Position numbers and translations under genes: made by a program. From assembly GCA_036897485.1 (NCBI GenBank), contig JAYMTF010000057.1, positions 1 through 62,101 on the forward strand: a stretch of 62,101 bases of DNA, read 5' to 3'. This document shows positions 12,868 to 23,900 of this stretch, piece by piece. This stretch comes from Pelargonium nanum (lineage: Eukaryota; Streptophyta; Magnoliopsida; Geraniales; Geraniaceae). The notes beneath the pieces were generated by a model. The model saw nothing but the letters and a program-made list of their open reading frames with translations, was not told the DNA's origin and ran no database searches. Within the stretch, counting starts at the first letter, position 1, and each line of letters begins with the position of its first letter.

Positions 12868-15800
12868 ATGCGAGAAGCGTTGCTCTCTTTCTCAGAAACC
12901 GACATTACCATCACCACCAAGAAGAAAAAGCCGCACCACGAAGCCACCAAAGAGCCACAGCTCGAGCTCTCCACCGGCCGTACCCGATCTCGGCGCGTGA
13001 CCCCCACCGTCGAGAAGGCTCTCCTCAACGGAGATCTCTACACCGGCACTTTCTCCTCCGGAAACGTCCCCCACGGCTCCGGGAAGTACCTATGGTCCGA
13101 CGGCTGCATGTACGAGGGCGCGTGGAGTAACGGCAAGGCCTGCGGCTACGGGAAGTTCTCGTGGCCCTCCGGCGGCACCTACGAGGGCGATTTCAAGTCC
13201 GGTCGCATGGACGGTCACGGCACCTTCATCGGCGCCGACGGCGACACCTACCGCGGCTCCTGGGTCGCTGACCAGAAGCACGGCTTCGGCGAGAAACGGT
13301 ACGCGAATGGCGATGTCTACGACGGCGCGTGGAGGTCGAATCTGCAGGACGGCCATGGGAGGTACGTGTGGAGGAACGGCAACGAGTACGTCGGCGACTG
13401 GAAGAGCGGCGTGATCGAAGGGCATGGGGTTTTGGTTTGGGCCAATGGGAATCGATACGAAGGGTTTTGGGAAAATGGTGTCCCGAAAGGTAAAGGAGTG
13501 TTCACTTGCGGTGGAGATTGGGACAAGGGTTTCAAGAGATCGTCGGTGGATGGTTCGAGAAATTTGAATTTTCCGAGGATTTGTATCTGGGAATTGGATG
13601 GTGAAGCTGGTGACATCACCTGTGACATTGTTGATAATGTGGAAGCTTCAATGCTGTACAGTAATAGGACTCAACATGAAGCTGGAGCTGGAAATGGAGA
13701 TTTACAGAAAAGTCCTTGTTGGTCTCATGGTGGTGGAGACAGTGAGGTTAAGAAACCTGGGCAGACCATATCCAAAGGCCATAAGAACTATGATTTGATG
13801 CTTAATGTTCAACTGGGTATTAGGTAATTTCACTAATTTCTTCATAATGTCATCTGGGTATCGGTAAATTTGGCTAATTTCTTCATGATTTGAACTGGGT
13901 ATTAGGTAATTTCACTAATTTCTTCATGATTTCTAATGGGTATTAGGTAGTCTGACTAATTTCTTCTTGATTTGAACTGGGTAGTAGGTAATTTGACTCA
14001 TTTCTTCATAATTTCAACTGGGCAGAACTAGAAGTTCATTTGCTTGATGTGTTGTGTCTTTACATTTTGATTACATTGCCTTGTAGATATTCTGTTGGGA
14101 AGCATGCTTCGATTTTTCGAGAACTTAGGGTCACTGATTTTGATCCTAAGGAGAAGTTTTGGACAAGGTTTCCTCCCGAAGGATCGAAGTTTACTCCGCC
14201 CCATCAGTCGGTGGACTTCAGGTGGAAGGATTATTGTCCCATTGTGTTCAGGTATTGATTCTATGAGAGACTCGGGTCAAAATTGAGCTAGGGTTTGAGA
14301 TTTTAGCACTCCGTTACATCTCTTGAATCGAGTTTTGAATGTCTCTAAATTATTCTGTTTTTGTGGTGGTATTTAGACATTTGAGGGAATTGTTTGCAAT
14401 AGATCCTGCTGATTACATGCTAGCTATTTGTGGAAGTGATGCACTTAGGGAACTGTCATCCCCCGGAAAGAGTGGAAGCTTGTTTTATCTAACTCAAGAT
14501 GATAGATTCATGATTAAAACTGTGAAGAAATCAGAAGTCAAGGTTAGTTGCTAAGCACTTTTGACTTTCAGTGCATTAATTTGGAAAAGCAAAATTTGGA
14601 AATTAGCAGTTCCTTTTTCCACTGATTGTCACCACTGATTGGTAATCATGTTCAGGTGCTTATTAGGATGCTTCCGAGTTATTATCAACATGTTTGTCAG
14701 TACAAGAACTCCTTAGTAACCAAGTTTTTAGGGGTGCATTGTGTGAAACCAGTGGGAGGTCAAAAGGTGCGGTTTGGAAACTTGATTTTGCATTGAATTG
14801 CTTTCTTTGCTAAATGCTTATCAATGTCTTGTTGTGATTGAGACAGACTCGTTTTATCGTGATGGGCAATCTGTTCTGTTCGGAATATCGCATCCATAGA
14901 CGATTCGACCTGAAAGGTTCTTCCCATGGCCGCACAACTGATAAGCCTGAGGAGGAAATTGATGAGACAACCACACTAAAGGACCTTGATCTTAATTTTG
15001 TGTTTCACCTTGAACCATCGTGGTTCCAAGAGCTTATTTGGTAAGTAAGGCTGAGTAGCATATTTTTAACTGCCCATTCCTTTGGTAACAGACTATTATT
15101 TATCTGTAGTTGGATCCTGCTTTCGTATGATTGCTCATTGGCGTGTCATCATTTGTCTATTTCAGGCAAATTGATAGAGACTGTGAGTTCTTGGAAGCAG
15201 AGAGGATCATGGATTATAGTCTTCTGATCGGCATGCACTTTCGTGATGATTTAGAGGATGAGATAAAGAGGTCACCGTCTGATATACATGCAGGTAAATT
15301 ATCCTTTGATTTCTCATATGGCTGAAGCTCTAAGGTAGCGTTTGGATTAGGAAAAATAGAATAGAAATGGGAATCAAGAAAGGGAATGAGAATTTGAGCC
15401 ATTCCCACGACTGAAAAATCCTAATCCAAACATGAACGATGAGAATCTCACTCCTATTTGGATTCTTAATTTCTATTCCTAAACAATTTTGATAATCCAA
15501 ACACTACCTACACGTCACATTCCAGGTTTTGGGAAAACTGGTCGGACTATAATAAAATTATTTCACTGAAGATTTCTTTCCTTCCTTTATTCAGGAAAAA
15601 GATTGCATAATGACGAGACATTTATGAGAGGATACCACTTAATTAGAGCAGATCAGAATCTAGACTGGATTTTGGAAGACCGGTATGCATTTTATCGTTA
15701 ATACTGTTTCCATGCTCTATTTAGTTTTGTATAGATTGCATTGAGTATCTCTGAAATAAACCAATTCATTTAAAGCTAATCCAGAACACGGTGTTTGGGA

Positions 15801-17080
15801 TTCAACCTTGTAAAACTTTGTGCAAATATCGGGTGGGTGAAGATTCTTTTCTACTTCAATGTAATTATTTCCACAGGATTTTTGATATAAAAGTGTTGCC
15901 TTAGGTTACACAGAGCATATGGCCCCGTTTAGATATAATGCATTTGTAGCTATCGAGAGTGAAAAAAGTTTGAGCCGGTCTAATGGCATCTTCTTTAGTG
16001 CCTATATGGACCCGGGAAATAGATTGACAAGCTGAAAGAAAATGCTCCCCACTTCAAGATATTACTAGTCATATGCAAAATTGCATTATGACAAGACGAT
16101 CACTTACCACAAACAAATCAATCTATGGTTTCCGATTGAGTTTTCTCTCCTTTTCTTCGTTGTCCCACTTAAGAGTCGAGTATCTAATGATTTATTTCCT
16201 TGGATTCAATCGTGTTGGTTAAAGTGACTGAAACTGACATGAATATTAATTGCAAAACTCTGGTTTATCTTGTAGACAACAGAAGTGGTGGGCCTGTGGG
16301 GTATCCTTGCTTTTTCTTTTTTCTAGATAGAAACAAAACTTTGTAAATTGTTTATTCACTTTCTCATAGCTGATGAAATATCTAGAATAAGTTTTGTTTG
16401 TTGTTAACAACTTGAAACGTCAAATCTATTATAGTGTGGTCAAATTGTTTGTTGGGCATTTCCAATATTCCAATTATGGGTTGCATACTTGCATGCTGTT
16501 AAGGTGGAGTATAAAAAGTAAAAGCCAGTGTTATGAAATTCCGTGGTGGTTGACCGATCATTACGCATATGATCGTGTACTATCCCCTGAATGATTATTA
16601 TGTTTTAGAGGTGCAAGGGGCGACCCAGTGCACGAGACTCCTACTGTTTCCGTGACTTAAGCCCGTGATCTCAATATCACAAGACAGCAACCTTTATGGT
16701 TGTGCCAAGCCCATCCATGTATTTGAACTGGTTTTTAAGCTCATTTATGTTGTGTTATCTCCAGGGGAGCTCTTATCCGGTTAGGGTCAAACATGCCAGC
16801 AAGGGCGGAGCAGGTGCAGAGGAGGATGCAAATGGATCAGTACACTGGAAGCGGAAGTAGTAACAATTCAACACCTACGCAGAATGGTGGTGAGATGTTT
16901 GATGTAGTCTTGTATTTCGGCATCATTGACATTCTCCAAGATTATGATATCAGCAAAAAGATAGAACATGCATACAAGTCCTTGCAAGCGGACCCCACAT
17001 CCATCTCAGCCGTTGATCCCAAGCTCTACTCGAAAAGGTTTCGGCATTTCATACAGAAAATTTTTGTTGAAGAAAAGTGA
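12868..17080 (+). CDS. Phosphatidylinositol 4-phosphate 5-kinase with N-terminal MORN repeats (PIP5K1/2/3-like)
   Basis: Eight coding exons: 12868-13823, 14087-14251, 14377-14542, 14656-14766, 14847-15040, 15166-15293, 15595-15682, 16765-17080, giving 707 aa, close to plant type B PIP5Ks. Seen: a basic N-terminus, seven MORN repeats from about residue 57 to 222 (e.g. [18 protein letters not shown]), a linker with [19 protein letters not shown] typical of the PIP5K1/2/3 branch, and the lipid kinase domain from about 310 to the C-terminus, with [17 protein letters not shown] (about 545-552), the catalytic IID near 655 and the activation-loop DPKLYSKRF. Reaction known for the family: ATP + PI4P to PI(4,5)P2 at the plasma membrane, feeding actin, vesicle traffic and ion-channel control in plant cells. 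All key motifs are intact. The start is the first ATG in frame; a 14-codon upstream ORF precedes it. Exon 1 is GC-rich, later exons AT-rich. The exon 1 donor lies inside a 41-bp minisatellite. Confidence 0.95.
13813..14023 (+). repeat. 41-bp minisatellite spanning the PIP5K exon 1/intron 1 junction
   Basis: Five full units start at 13813, 13854, 13895, 13936 and 13977, exactly 41 bp apart, with a sixth partial unit at 14018. Each begins like CTGGGTATTAGGTAATTTCA and ends in TTCTTCATGATTTGAA-type sequence. The first 11 bases are coding (end of exon 1); the rest is intronic. Units 3, 4 and 5 retain the TAG|GTA donor. Confidence 0.9.
16608..16712 (-). mobile_element. Au-type SINE, internally deleted
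   Basis: Read on the minus strand it starts GGGCTTGGCACAACCATAAA and continues through GTTGCTGTCTTGTGA, GAGATCACGGGCTTAAGTC and ACGGAAACAG, then GTGCACTGGGTCGCCCC. This matches my memory of the Au SINE: tRNA-like box A, box B (here GGCTTAAGTC), and the terminal GTGCACCGGGCTGCCC block, with the middle part missing. It lies in PIP5K intron 7. It is too decayed to be active. Confidence 0.7.
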
Positions 17081-17872
17081 CGTGATAGGAGGGGAGGAAA
17101 AGAATGGACAATCCTGCAAATGAAAACCCGATTGGACAAGACTCAAAGCAAAAGAACATGAATGAATATCACATGGGAAGATCAGAACCTGAATGGGAAC
17201 GGGAATGAGAATGAGATTCTCATAGTTCATGTTCAGACTCTGATTTTTTATTCTCGTTCCCATTTCGAATTTTCTAATCCATACGCCACCTGAATTCCTG
17301 AGAAGTCAATGACCAAGCGGGTTTTCTCCGAGCACGAGAAGGGAAGCAGTGGAGGGCACAGAAGCAATGTATGTACATCTTTACAAATTGTTTAGTTCTT
17401 TTTCTTTGTTTCAATTTTATCATTTGGGTAATTATGGAAATGTATAGGGGGACAAAATGCTTGTGGTGGTTCTGTTGAAAGGTGAGAGAGGAATGGGAAT
17501 AAGTAACAAAGTGTACAGTGTAGGTATAGTATGGAGCCAGTCAAAGAAGAAAAGAGAGTAATGGATGGAAAATTCTTTATGGTGGCCTGACATAGGCCAT
17601 GTTTTCTTACTTGTTTATTGAAATATGAGTTTGATTTTAGTGTTAAAGATAGGTTTGGCTTGCCTGATGAGCAAGAAAGAAAGAGAAAAGAGAAAGGGAC
17701 ACAAGCTTAACCTCTCTCTCTCACACACTTTTTTGCTATATCTCTCTATCTATGTTGTGTTCAAAGTTCAAACTTGGAACAGCTCATGCTCATGGGTTTT
17801 GCTTTTTGCAGGGAGTAGTAGTAGAGCCATGAAAAGAAGAGAAAAGCACAAAAACAGACATGGTGGAGTCTC

Positions 17873-17875
<3 letters not shown>

Positions 17876-17923
<48 letters not shown>
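17876..17923. repeat. Compound (TC)n(TA)n microsatellite
   Basis: An uninterrupted TC dinucleotide run (17876-17903) passes directly into a TA run (17904-17923). It is likely to be length-polymorphic. It lies downstream of the PIP5K gene. Confidence 0.95.
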
Positions 17924-17933
17924 CATTTTCTTT

Positions 17934-18303
17934 TACTTCTTTTGAACAATACCCAAAAGCTATATGGTATAGTTACTATAGTAGTATTTTGTATAAAATA
18001 GGATTTGAGATCAATTGGTTGGATTGGGCCTTATTGTGTGGCTTGTTAGACCCCACAAGTATATATTTGTGTTCCAAATTTGTTGTGTTTAATGTAAAAG
18101 GGCGGAAGCAATTGCAACTCACTTCATCTTTCGTTTATGTAATGCCAAAATAAATGTGAAATAACACTATTATTAAACGTGTTGTGTCATGTCCTTTACT
18201 TTAGCTTCTTTTGAACAATACCAAATAATTATATTCCTATAGCAGTACATGTATAAAATAGGATTTGAGATCACTTGGTTGGGTTGGGCCTTGTTAGGTC
18301 CAA
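17934..18303 (+). repeat. Direct repeat pair, ~100-120 bp, 270 bp apart
   Basis: 17934-18055 and 18203-18303 both run from CTTCTTTTGAACAATACC through TATAAAATAGGATTTGAGAT to GGTTGG(A/G)TTGGGCCTT. The spacing is about 270 bp. The copies differ by substitutions and short deletions, so the duplication is not recent. No terminal inverted repeats were found. Confidence 0.8.
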
Positions 18304-20678
18304 CAATCCCATAAGGTACATTGCTCAACTTAGATTTTGTAGTGGTTCAACACTTGAAGCTTGTGCTGATTTTGGTTGACTTTTTAGGCCACATTACATT
18401 AGGTGGTCCTCAAAATCCATGTGTTATAGTACCAAACTATCAATTGTTATGTTTATATTTTGTTATCTTTTGCCATTACATGTATAGTTATATGGAAAAC
18501 AATGGATTGAGTAGAGCCTACTATTGGAATCAAAAGTAGTTGAGTTGTGTCTCCACAAAACAATCAACCATAATATTTAGGGTTGGAGCCTAAATTGAGC
18601 TTTTAAGTAAACAATATGTCTCCACTTCGAATCTATTTTAAAAAGTAAAAAATATTAGCTCAATAGTGGAGACACACGAAATGAGATGACTCGTATGTTT
18701 TTTTTCCTTCCATCTCTTTTCAACGAGATACGAACTCCCGACTTCTATTTGAAAAGTATATAATGTTTGAACAGTTAGATTGTTTTCTTCGTGGCGCGAT
18801 AGAGCGTCTCACATCACGTTAAATGAAATTATATTATTTTTTTGTAATTTTATTTTAAGTTAACAAAGATATATGAAAGTGCATTAGGGTTGTGCAAAGT
18901 TTATGTATTGAACTGAAAACCAATATCGTGGTCGCTTAAAGTCTTGCATAGAAGTAAACCGATCCATTGAGTTGTCGCTCATAGTGTCACATAGGAGAAG
19001 ACTTATGTTTAGTCGCCTCCTATAGGTAAGTGTGAACGGTTCAAGTCATATCCAATTAACACCCCTAAATGTATTCACACAGTTACAATAATTCTAAAAT
19101 TTAAGTCGAAACTGAAAAGAGAGTATGAAATCTCATATAGATTGAGTTTCAGTCTATAATTAACTACTTGATTACCTTATTAATATACTAACTTAAATGC
19201 ATTATTGTAACAAACAAAACATCACCAACTACTTTGTAGTGTAATTGCAAAGTCAAAGCAAAATAAATTAGGCATAAAAATTGTTTATTTTTATTTTTTT
19301 ATCATAGCATAAAAATTGTTTATGGGTTTTGAACAACCCAATAACATTTAGATTAAATTAACTAAGTATAGCCGCAATTGAAAGGCTTTAATCTATTTTT
19401 TTTACAATAATTAATTTCATATTAAATAAAGAGTAGGTTAATTTAATTTATTATAGTAAAAATGATCATTAAATCAAACTAGTTGTTTTATTAAATATCA
19501 ACTCTCAAGTCAAAGTGGTGCCTTATGCTAAGGGATGTTGACGTTTGGCAGTAGAAAACATAGAATAAGTCAACTTGCAAATTTGGTTGTCAATTGGAAT
19601 TTTTCAGTGAGAAATTGACAATTTTATATGGAGTGTGAGTAGAGCTGACAATTCGAGTTGAAACTCTAAATTCAAGCTGGACCTAAAAAGGTTTATATTA
19701 CTAGTTTTGAGGAGTTAGATTTGGTTTTACCAGTAACACGTGTGACTTGGACTGCAATTGGGACGTCAAATTTGGTTCAACTTAAAAAATTAGTAGGAGG
19801 TTCTTTAATGTGCCTTGAGCTCGCATAAATATAAATCGGGTTTTAAATACTCATATATTCAAAAATCGATAACAATTTGTAAGTTCATGTATCATAAAAG
19901 ATACTTGTTTTTCTTTTTTAAATTGGGTCGGACTAGCAACACACACGTCAAGTCGTCAAGTAAAACCTCCCAACCAACCCAAAACACACACATTTTATAC
20001 GTAAAATATCCATCTCGAAACTCACTATACTTACGAGTTTGGATTGGATATTTTCAACCCGAATTCAAAAACTCACCTAAAATCTAAATTAACAGAGGTG
20101 GAAATTGAAGTTTTGCGTTACCTAACCCAATAGAGGCTCGGGTTGTTGGTCATGGTTCGTGGTCTAGGTTGGATTAGGATTTTTACATGCAAAATGTGCG
20201 AAATTCATACTTTTCCACCCGACTTAGAGATGAAAATTCGGGTTGATATGTTATATGTCCAACCCAAAATGAGTGCGGGCTCTGTAATATGAAGTTATCA
20301 TGTAAATGCACGAGTTCACGTGAGTTTGTCAGATCCAACCTGCAATTTTTTGGATTGAGTTTCAGATGCCCGCTATTTTGAGCCAAATTGTCAGTCCTAA
20401 GTCTTGTACGAAGATAAATTCAATCCGACTTAAAAATTAAACGCTTCCACATTTTGCAATCCAAATCCGTAAAAATATGTTTCGAGTTTCGGATATTTGC
20501 GAGTTCGGCTCCAAATCGACAACTCAGTTCTATCAATCAAGCATGCAAAAACACACAGGAGAAGACAGAGCAGCAGCCAAGCAGCCCCAAGTTGGCCACA
20601 GCCACTGCACATTCCAGGAAGCTCTCCAAAAATCAACCCAAAACCAGCACTCATGCTTTGACCTTCTTCCCCAAATCC

Positions 20679-20697
20679 AAACCCTAACCCTAACCCC
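20679..20697 (+). promoter_or_regulatory. Telo-box upstream of the MACPF gene
   Basis: AAACCCTAACCCTAACCCC, two and a half units of the plant telomeric repeat, sits about 230 bases before the MACPF start codon. In plants the AAACCCTAA telo-box is a known promoter element bound by TRB/telobox-binding proteins. Activity here is inferred from sequence and position only. Confidence 0.55.
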
Positions 20698-20929
20698 AAC
20701 CACTGTTTTCTTGTTTTTTTCTGAATTTTTTTCTCTCTCTTTCTCTTGCTCTTCAAGTTCCATTTTCTATAGATATTTATTTCAATATTATTGGTGTACA
20801 ATTGATCGTTGAAAGTTGAAAAAGCCCTGTGCTTTGACCAGTCAACGTCTTCTCGAGTCCATCTTCACAGCCTCTACACCTTCTTCTCCTTCAGAGAACG
20901 AACCAATTGAATCGCACAGAGAAGCAGCG

Positions 20930-23900
20930 ATGGCCGGAAGAGCGAAGTCCTCTGCTGCACAGGAAGCGGCGTGGGCCGCCGTACAGTCGATCGGCCTCGG
21001 ATACGACCTCGCCGACGATTTGCGTCTCAAGCGCTGCAAGCACCTCAACAACTCCTCCGATCATCGGTTAATCGCTATCGGCGATTCTCAGGCTCGCACC
21101 TTGGTCGTCCCCGGCGGAATTTCTATCCCCAACGTCCCGAAGCCGATCAATTGCGACAAAGGCGAGCGCATGAGGTTTAGCTCCGACGTTCTCTCTTTTC
21201 AACAGGTCTGGTTTTGTTCCTCTCTCTCTGTATCTTTCATTTTCTGCTATTTTCTATGTTTTCTCTGGTTTTGATTCTTAGATAGAAGAAGAAGAGTTAA
21301 AGTTTGTTCAAATTTAGCCATGGATTATATGATATTTGTTGCTGTATCGATTGTTTTGTGCTCATGAATATGATCAATCAACCATGATTATGGCCAATTA
21401 TAGCTATAGTTTTAGACTAACATGCAGCCTCGTGCACAAGCTGTTGTTGTGGCGCCTTGGATTCGATCAAAATTTAACAACTTTTGATACTATATTAGAT
21501 GGTCGACTCGAGTAGGGGCTCAATTATAGTTTTATACTTTAAGGAGAATCAATCAGTTGAATGAGTTAATGGCCTTCGCATCTTGTTATTTGTTCTTGAG
21601 CACCTAGTCCAAGACTTGTAAGTTGGTGCTACTGTTTCTCCCTCTGTCACAAAATTAGTGTTCACTTTCTCATAACATTTTGTCTTAAAATGAGTCCGCT
21701 TTCCATTATTGGATGTCAGTTATGTATGAATTACCAATAGTATCCTGAAAATAGTTAGTTTAGAACGTTGGGAAAATGGACACTCATTTTGGGACGTTGT
21801 AAGTACCTAGCTAAGTTTGGATTTTGTTTGGGGAATGGGGACTGAAAATTTGAGTTGCTAATTGTTTCAAAATTTGATATATGCTGAATGTGATTTAAAG
21901 CTGTGGCCAAGTGAATTTTTGTAAGCCTTAACTTGCCGTTCAGTTTGTTCATTATTGTATACTAAAATGCATCTTCTTTGTTATTTTCTTGTAGATGTCA
22001 GAGCAGTTTAACCAGGAACTATCGCTTTCTGGTAAAATACCCTCCGGTCATTTCAATATGGCATTTGACTTCACAGGGAGTTGGCAGAAAGATGCCGCCA
22101 ACACTAAAACCCTCGCTTTTGATGGGGTCTTCATCTCGCTCTACAATGTGGCACTCGATAAGTCGCAGATAGTACTACGTGACCGAGTCAAACAAGCTGT
22201 CCCATCATCTTGGGATCCCGCTGCATTGGCGAGGTAAGATGACATTTTATTTTGGGTAAAGATTGTAGCATGTTGTCCATCGGAGAGCAATGCCTGCTGT
22301 TTAAACAATCCAAATTTAAGTGAAGTTTAATAAAGCATTCAATAGATGGGCACCGGCTAATGAAACTGTATAAACGATTTGAAGTTAAAAAATGTAATAT
22401 GACGCATGATAAAGCAACAGTTGTTTGCGAATTCTTCTTGCCCTGTCTAACTTTGGCTAAGTCACTCATGCCCACACAATTTCTCTAAACAAGTGCTTTA
22501 TCAATAGATTTGTATTGAAACACTTAAGTTCTAAATTGCATTTCTATGATTATGTCTCATTTATTTTAGTGTAAGCTAAATGTATTAGAATCTTACACAA
22601 TTGAATGTTGTTATCGTCTATTTCAGGTTTATTGATACTTATGGTACTCATGTTATTGTGGGTGTTAAGATGGGAGGAAAGGATGTTATTTACATGAAGC
22701 AGCAGCATTCTTCGATTGTTCAACCTGCTGATGTTCAGAAAAAATTAAAGGATATGGCCGACAAGTTGTTTACTGAGGGACCCGGGTCACAGAAATTGAA
22801 TGCCAGGGATAATAAGGTTGGGATTTTTTGGCTTTTCTACCCCCTTAAGTCTACAATAACAGCATCCCAATGGCTTGAGAATGGATCTTCATTTCCTGTC
22901 CATTATTTTTTGGAAAACGGAGTTCCAATTTTTTAATTATTGAGCTCCATTTTCTGTCTGAGAATTAATTGACTTCAGACACATTTTGGCAGAGACGATT
23001 TTTGTTTGTTTGTATAATCATGCTCTCTTCCGGTTAGAAATGCAAATTTCTCTGTAATTTTACAAGCATTGATTCATTTTACAATTTTATTTATTTGTGG
23101 AAATGTTGTTGTAGTGGTTTGATCTTTTGTCATAATTACTTCCACGATGTTATTGCAGTTTTTTCTAAATGAGCAAGGGATCAATTTTACAAGGCCATCC
23201 GGTTCTTATTCCACTGTGGAGGTACACTTTCAGCTCAATAAAGTTTTTCATGTACATTTAGGCTTTTAGTGATGCAAAGACCCTGCTTAACTTGTGATGG
23301 CACCTAATTTATATTGAATTTGAATACTACTTGTATATCTTACATTAATACATCATGTTTGTCATGGTACATGCTGCCTATATTCATAATTTTCTTATGA
23401 TGAGCTTTTTGGCTTCTCCATATTTAATGTTGACCTTTGTGTCATAAAGAGTAATGATATTTCACTAAATCTTTGAAAAAGTTTAGGATTGCAATGCTGT
23501 TTACTTGTTTGATGCTATCCATTTTTTTTGTAATTTATAAATGTCCTTACTCTGTGAATAGAGCTGGCAGTTTCTGTTTCAGATTTGGTTGGAAAGGCCT
23601 AGCCCAAAACCCGACCCGCGGATTTTTTATTATATATATATTTTTTTTTATTATTATTATTACCTATAAGTGTGGGTTTGTCTGACCCGATACAGAAATT
23701 AATTGGACTTATTTTATGTGACCCAAACCTAAAAAAGTGTGGGTCGGATTGGGCTTCGAGTCCAAATGGCTAGCTCTAGTTGTGGACATTGCTGATTTCT
23801 TACTTTCACCTACTTATGCTGTTTACTTCTTATTTTCAGATTCAGGATATAACCTTCAGTTGCAAGAGAAAAGGTGGAAACTTTAAAAACCATCTTCCAC

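Larger units (their letters stand above)
17081..20929. other. Intergenic between PIP5K and MACPF genes
   Basis: No gene seen. The left part is the PIP5K 3' UTR or flank. It also contains a (TC)n(TA)n microsatellite at 17876-17923, a pair of direct repeats (17934-18055 and 18203-18303), scattered 'cgggtt' hAT-like fragments between 19640 and 20400 (for example 20225-20399, TAGAGATGAAAATTCGGG...AATTGTCAGTCCTA), and the MACPF promoter with a telo-box at 20679-20697. Confidence 0.6.

Noticed and set aside
13090..13425. Minus-strand frame opposite PIP5K exon 1
   Set aside because: Shadow of the regular MORN-repeat coding sequence; no family similarity.
20816..20929. In-frame extension of the MACPF protein upstream of 20930
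   Set aside because: It would start at TTG, not ATG; ATG 20930 gives the family N-terminus.
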